This document shows positions 61,072-64,000 of a stretch of DNA of 64,000 nucleotides, in pieces. Under the pieces are notes generated by a model. It was not told the origin of the DNA. It ran no database searches and worked only from the letters and a program-made list of their open reading frames with translations. Both the position numbers and the translations under genes were made by a program. Position 1 is the first letter of the stretch, and each line of letters opens with the position of its first letter. The DNA is from an uncultured Bacteroides sp. (GTDB lineage Bacteria; Bacteroidota; Bacteroidia; Bacteroidales; Bacteroidaceae), in NCBI RefSeq assembly GCF_963677945.1, contig NZ_OY782578.1, positions 4,369,258 to 4,433,257 of the forward strand, in the 5' to 3' direction.

Positions 61072-63315
61072 TTATTTACTATTCAATGCAGATCCGGCAC
61101 GGAACCAGCCAATCTGTTGTTCATTATAAGTATGCAATACCTCGAAGCTTTCCTGAGTTCCATCTTCATGCTGCAAGATAGCCATTAATGATCTGCCTGG
61201 CGCAAAAGATCCTAATCCTACAATTGAAATCTTATCATGCTCCAAAATGCGGTTGTAATCATCTTTATTTGCAAAAGTAAGAGCAAGCATTCCTTGTTTC
61301 TTAAGATTGGTTTCATGAATACGGGCAAAACTCTTTGCCAGAATTACACGTACATTTAAGAAACGTGGTTCCATTGCTGCATGTTCACGAGAAGATCCTT
61401 CTCCGTAATTTTCTTCTGCAACAACAATCGAAGCAATATCTAATGACTTGTATTGTTTTGCAACAGCAGAAACTGCATCATATTCACCAGTCTCGCAGTT
61501 ATAAACAGAATTTGTTTTTCCATTGAAAGTGTTCACTGCACCCATCAACATGTTATCTGAAATATTTTCCAGATGTCCGCGGAAACGAAGCCATGGACCA
61601 GCCATTGAAATATGGTCTGTTGTACATTTGCCCTGAGCCTTGATAAGTAAAGGCATATTCAGTAATTCGTTTCCATCCCAAGCCTGAAAAGGCTGAAGAA
61701 CCTGCAAGCGATTGGAAGAAGGAGCTATATTAATTTCAGTTGAAGCACCAGTAGGAGCTATATATCCGTTATCACCCTGAACAAAACCTTTTGCAGGAAG
61801 ATTACTTCCTTGAGGCTCTGCAAGTTTTACTTGTTCACCATCAGCATTAGTCAGCGTATCCTTCAGCGGATTAAAGCAGAGATCGCCGGCAATGGTCAAA
61901 GCTACGGTTAATTCGGGAGAAGCAACAAACGCAAATGTATTTGGGTTACCATCCGCACGCTTTGCAAAGTTACGGTTGAAAGATGTAACAATTGCATTCT
62001 TACGTGTTGGATCATCCGTAATTCTCTTCCACTGACCAATACATGGTCCGCATGCATTAGCCATTATTGTTCCGCCAACAGATTCGAAAGTATCAATCAT
62101 TCCATCGCGTAAAGCTGTCTGATAAACTCTTTCCGAACCCGGATTTACAATCAGCGGAGAAGACACATTTAATTTCTGGTCTATTGCCTGACGAGCTACA
62201 GAAGCAGCGCGACTTATATCCTGATAAGATGAGTTTGTACAAGAACCAATCAAGCCAACTTCCATCTTACGTGGATAATCGTTCGCAATCACTTTTGCTG
62301 CGAATTCAGATATAGGACACGCAGCATCCGGAGTAAACGGACCATTAATATAAGGCTCAAGCGTAGATAAATCTATTTCAATGATACGATCATAATATTT
62401 TTCTGGAGCAGCATATACTTCTGGGTCAGCCTGCAAATCAACAGCAATTGCATCTGCCATATCAGCAACTTCAGTACGTTCAGTTGCACGAAGATATTCA
62501 GATATTTGAGCATCATAAGCAAAAACAGAAGTAGTAGCACCAACTTCTGCACCCATATTACAAATGGTAGCTTTACCTGTAGCAGAAAGAGATGCAGCAC
62601 CTTCTCCAAAGTATTCAATAATTGCATTGGTTCCACCTTTTACAGTTAAGATTCCAGCCAACTTTAAAATAACATCTTTAGGAGAAGCCCATCCATTCAT
62701 TTTTCCGGTTAACTTCACGCCAATCAGTTTAGGCATCTTTAGCTCCCACTCCATTCCGGTCATTACATCAACAGCATCTGCGCCGCCTACACCAATGGCA
62801 ATCATTCCCAAGCCACCGGCATTAGGAGTATGAGAGTCTGTTCCAACCATCATTCCACCTGGAAAAGCATAATTTTCCAATACTACCTGATGGATAATTC
62901 CGGCACCCGGTTTCCAGAAGCCTATACCATATTTAGAAGAAACATCCCTAAGGAAATCATATACTTCTTTATTTGTTGAGGTTGCAGTTTCAATATCTAC
63001 CCCTGCACCTTTATATGCCTGTATTAAATGGTCGCAATGCACTGTAGCAGGTACTGCTGATTTAGTTTTTCCTGCATTCATAAACTGCAGCAAAGCCATC
63101 TGAGCAGTGGCGTCTTGCATAGCAACACGATCAGGACGGAAGTTTACATAATCTTCACCACGATGGAAAGTAGTTGTTTGATTTACATCATATAGATGAG
63201 CATATAGTATTTTTTCAGCTAAAGTCATAGGGCGACCAATGTTCTTACGAGACGAAGCAACCCTATCTACAAAAGAGGAGTAAAATCTCTTTAGCATTTC
63301 AATGTCATGTACCAT
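61072..63315 (-). CDS. acn: Aconitate hydratase (mitochondrial type)
   Basis: A 747-residue cytoplasmic 4Fe-4S enzyme that interconverts citrate and isocitrate. Cluster ligands Cys359 ([13 protein letters not shown]), Cys422 and Cys425 ([11 protein letters not shown]); substrate-binding [14 protein letters not shown] and the C-terminal [11 protein letters not shown] are in place. Size and sequence fit the mitochondrial aconitase subclass rather than AcnA or AcnB. It is the first gene of the operon, with a consensus promoter about 110 bases upstream. Confidence 0.96.
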   Translation of the reverse strand: MVHDIEMLKRFYSSFVDRVASSRKNIGRPMTLAEKILYAHLYDVNQTTTFHRGEDYVNFRPDRVAMQDATAQMALLQFMNAGKTKSAVPATVHCDHLIQAYKGAGVDIETATSTNKEVYDFLRDVSSKYGIGFWKPGAGIIHQVVLENYAFPGGMMVGTDSHTPNAGGLGMIAIGVGGADAVDVMTGMEWELKMPKLIGVKLTGKMNGWASPKDVILKLAGILTVKGGTNAIIEYFGEGAASLSATGKATICNMGAEVGATTSVFAYDAQISEYLRATERTEVADMADAIAVDLQADPEVYAAPEKYYDRIIEIDLSTLEPYINGPFTPDAACPISEFAAKVIANDYPRKMEVGLIGSCTNSSYQDISRAASVARQAIDQKLNVSSPLIVNPGSERVYQTALRDGMIDTFESVGGTIMANACGPCIGQWKRITDDPTRKNAIVTSFNRNFAKRADGNPNTFAFVASPELTVALTIAGDLCFNPLKDTLTNADGEQVKLAEPQGSNLPAKGFVQGDNGYIAPTGASTEINIAPSSNRLQVLQPFQAWDGNELLNMPLLIKAQGKCTTDHISMAGPWLRFRGHLENISDNMLMGAVNTFNGKTNSVYNCETGEYDAVSAVAKQYKSLDIASIVVAEENYGEGSSREHAAMEPRFLNVRVILAKSFARIHETNLKKQGMLALTFANKDDYNRILEHDKISIVGLGSFAPGRSLMAILQHEDGTQESFEVLHTYNEQQIGWFRAGSALNSK

Positions 63316-63426
63316 GAGATTATTTTTATATGTTAAGAAATAAAGCTATATAACTTCCTTTTTGTTTTAAATACTGTATATTATTTCAATTTTATTCACA
63401 AAAAGGCTTATTTTACGTTACAATCG

Positions 63427-63456
63427 CAAAGTTAAAGAATATTTTCAAGAAAACAA
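63427..63456 (-). promoter_or_regulatory. Promoter of the aconitase operon
   Basis: Minus-strand TAACTTTG (63427-63434), 19-base spacer, TTG (63454-63456). It lies back to back with the plus-strand promoter at 63472-63502. Confidence 0.72.
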
Positions 63457-63471
63457 TTCAATAATACATTA

Positions 63472-63502
63472 TTGCCATTACAAATTATAAGAATTAACTT
63501 TG
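63472..63502 (+). promoter_or_regulatory. Promoter of the EamA-transporter gene
   Basis: TTG (63472-63474), 20-base spacer, TAACTTTG (63495-63502), only 22 bases before the ATG at 63525, giving a very short leader. Confidence 0.72.
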
Positions 63503-63524
63503 TAGGAATATTAATGAAGAAAAT

Positions 63525-64000
63525 ATGAATAACGATAAAAATTATAAAGGACATATTGCTATGTTGGTGGCAAGTATAATCTGGGGACTTAACGCACCTA
63601 TTGGAAAAGCAGCTTTAGATTTCGGCATTCCTCCTCTGGCTCTCACCACATTTCGTTTCTTTGGAGCAGCCATTGCATTCTGGTTTATATCGCTCTTTAC
63701 AAAAAAAGAGCGAGTTAAAAATGAAGATCTGCTAATGCTTTTCTTTGCAGCTCTTTTTGGTATTGTGCTTAATCAGGGAACATTTATTTTCGGCCTTTCA
63801 TTGACCTCTCCAATCGATGCTTCTATAGTTACTACCATGGCTCCTATTGTTACTATGATTGTTGCTGCTATTGTACTTAAAGAACCAATTACAGGAAAAA
63901 AAGTTCTGGGAGTATTCGTTGGAGCCATTGGAGCATTAATACTTATACTAACCAGTCAGGCAGGTACAGGAGGCAAATCGGGGAACATTGCCGGTGATTT
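63525..64000 (+). CDS. EamA/DMT-family transporter (partial, 3' end missing)
   Basis: The ATG at 63525 opens a frame that continues to the window end (158 codons seen). It has the two-fold EamA repeat start: MLVASIIWGLNAPIGKAAL, the helix ALTTFRFFGAAIAFW, and ASIVTTMAPIVTMIVAAIVLKEPITGKKVLGVFVGAIGALIL, typical of drug/metabolite exporters with ten helices. The substrate is unknown. It is divergent from the aconitase operon. An earlier ATG at 63514 stops after four codons. Confidence 0.88.
   Translation, partial: MNNDKNYKGHIAMLVASIIWGLNAPIGKAALDFGIPPLALTTFRFFGAAIAFWFISLFTKKERVKNEDLLMLFFAALFGIVLNQGTFIFGLSLTSPIDASIVTTMAPIVTMIVAAIVLKEPITGKKVLGVFVGAIGALILILTSQAGTGGKSGNIAGD

Overview
The window looks like a chromosomal segment of a Bacteroides species or close relative (Bacteroidaceae). 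The evidence is the AT-rich DNA, several SusC/SusD pairs, a hybrid two-component regulator of the HTCS type, promoters of the Bacteroidetes form (TTG, 19-20 bases, TAnnTTTG), and a glycan-degrading gene content typical of gut or anaerobic Bacteroides. From about 3.8 to 63.3 kb every gene lies on the minus strand. I saw no tRNA, rRNA, CRISPR array, transposase or phage gene.

Layout: (1) 1-3137, plus strand: the end of the NADH-dehydrogenase-like complex I operon (nuoL tail, nuoM, nuoN) and its terminator, then about 690 bp of decayed non-coding DNA. (2) 14241-3823, minus: a beta-mannan operon of GH3, GH26 mannanase lipoprotein, GH130 mannosylglucose phosphorylase, GPH-type sugar symporter, cellobiose 2-epimerase and, behind an internal terminator, a GH2 enzyme. 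This is the known Bacteroides mannobiose pathway: mannan to mannobiose, epimerised to mannosylglucose, then phosphorolysed to mannose-1-phosphate and glucose. (3) 19152-14789, minus: a three-gene operon of unknown function (polytopic membrane protein with a helical-repeat tail, beta-propeller lipoprotein with a CxxCH haem motif, two-domain YjgF/Rid protein). (4) 29349-19431, minus: a second galactomannan/glucomannan locus, with GH5_7 mannanase, GH27 alpha-galactosidase and CE7 acetyl esterase in one unit and SusC, SusD and a SusE-position lipoprotein in another. Regions 2 and 4 share a promoter-linked motif and probably form one regulon: outer-membrane capture and deacetylation in region 4, final hydrolysis, uptake and phosphorolysis in region 2.

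(5) 53830-29725, minus: a large polysaccharide-utilisation locus with its own HTCS regulator. One wing is GH89, an HGSNAT/NagX-like membrane acetyltransferase, GH97, GH92 and a small secreted protein. The other wing is SusC, SusD, GH92, two GH28-type proteins and a metallophosphoesterase. The two wings share a nearly identical 30-bp element at the same distance from the predicted -7 box, which suggests both answer to the HTCS. The substrate is not obvious: alpha-mannose, alpha-GlcNAc, alpha-galactose or alpha-glucose, and uronic acid are all implied. (6) 57152-54477: an AraC regulator and a secreted erythromycin-esterase-family protein. (7) 63315-57228: the oxidative TCA operon (aconitase, isocitrate dehydrogenase, citrate synthase) with an MscS-family channel as fourth gene. 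(8) 63525-end, plus: the start of an EamA/DMT transporter, divergent from aconitase.

The most unusual signals are outside genes. Two arrays of four 14-bp palindromes lie upstream of the two mannanase genes (GH26 at about 11.85-11.93 kb, GH5 at about 29.48-29.56 kb). In each the palindromes repeat at exactly 22 bp, and the two arrays share the core YTGYRCAR although their flanks differ. The most interesting protein-level hypothesis is the pairing of an HGSNAT-like transmembrane acetyltransferase (with the conserved His) and a GH89 alpha-N-acetylglucosaminidase, a possible bacterial parallel of the lysosomal heparan-sulfate step.
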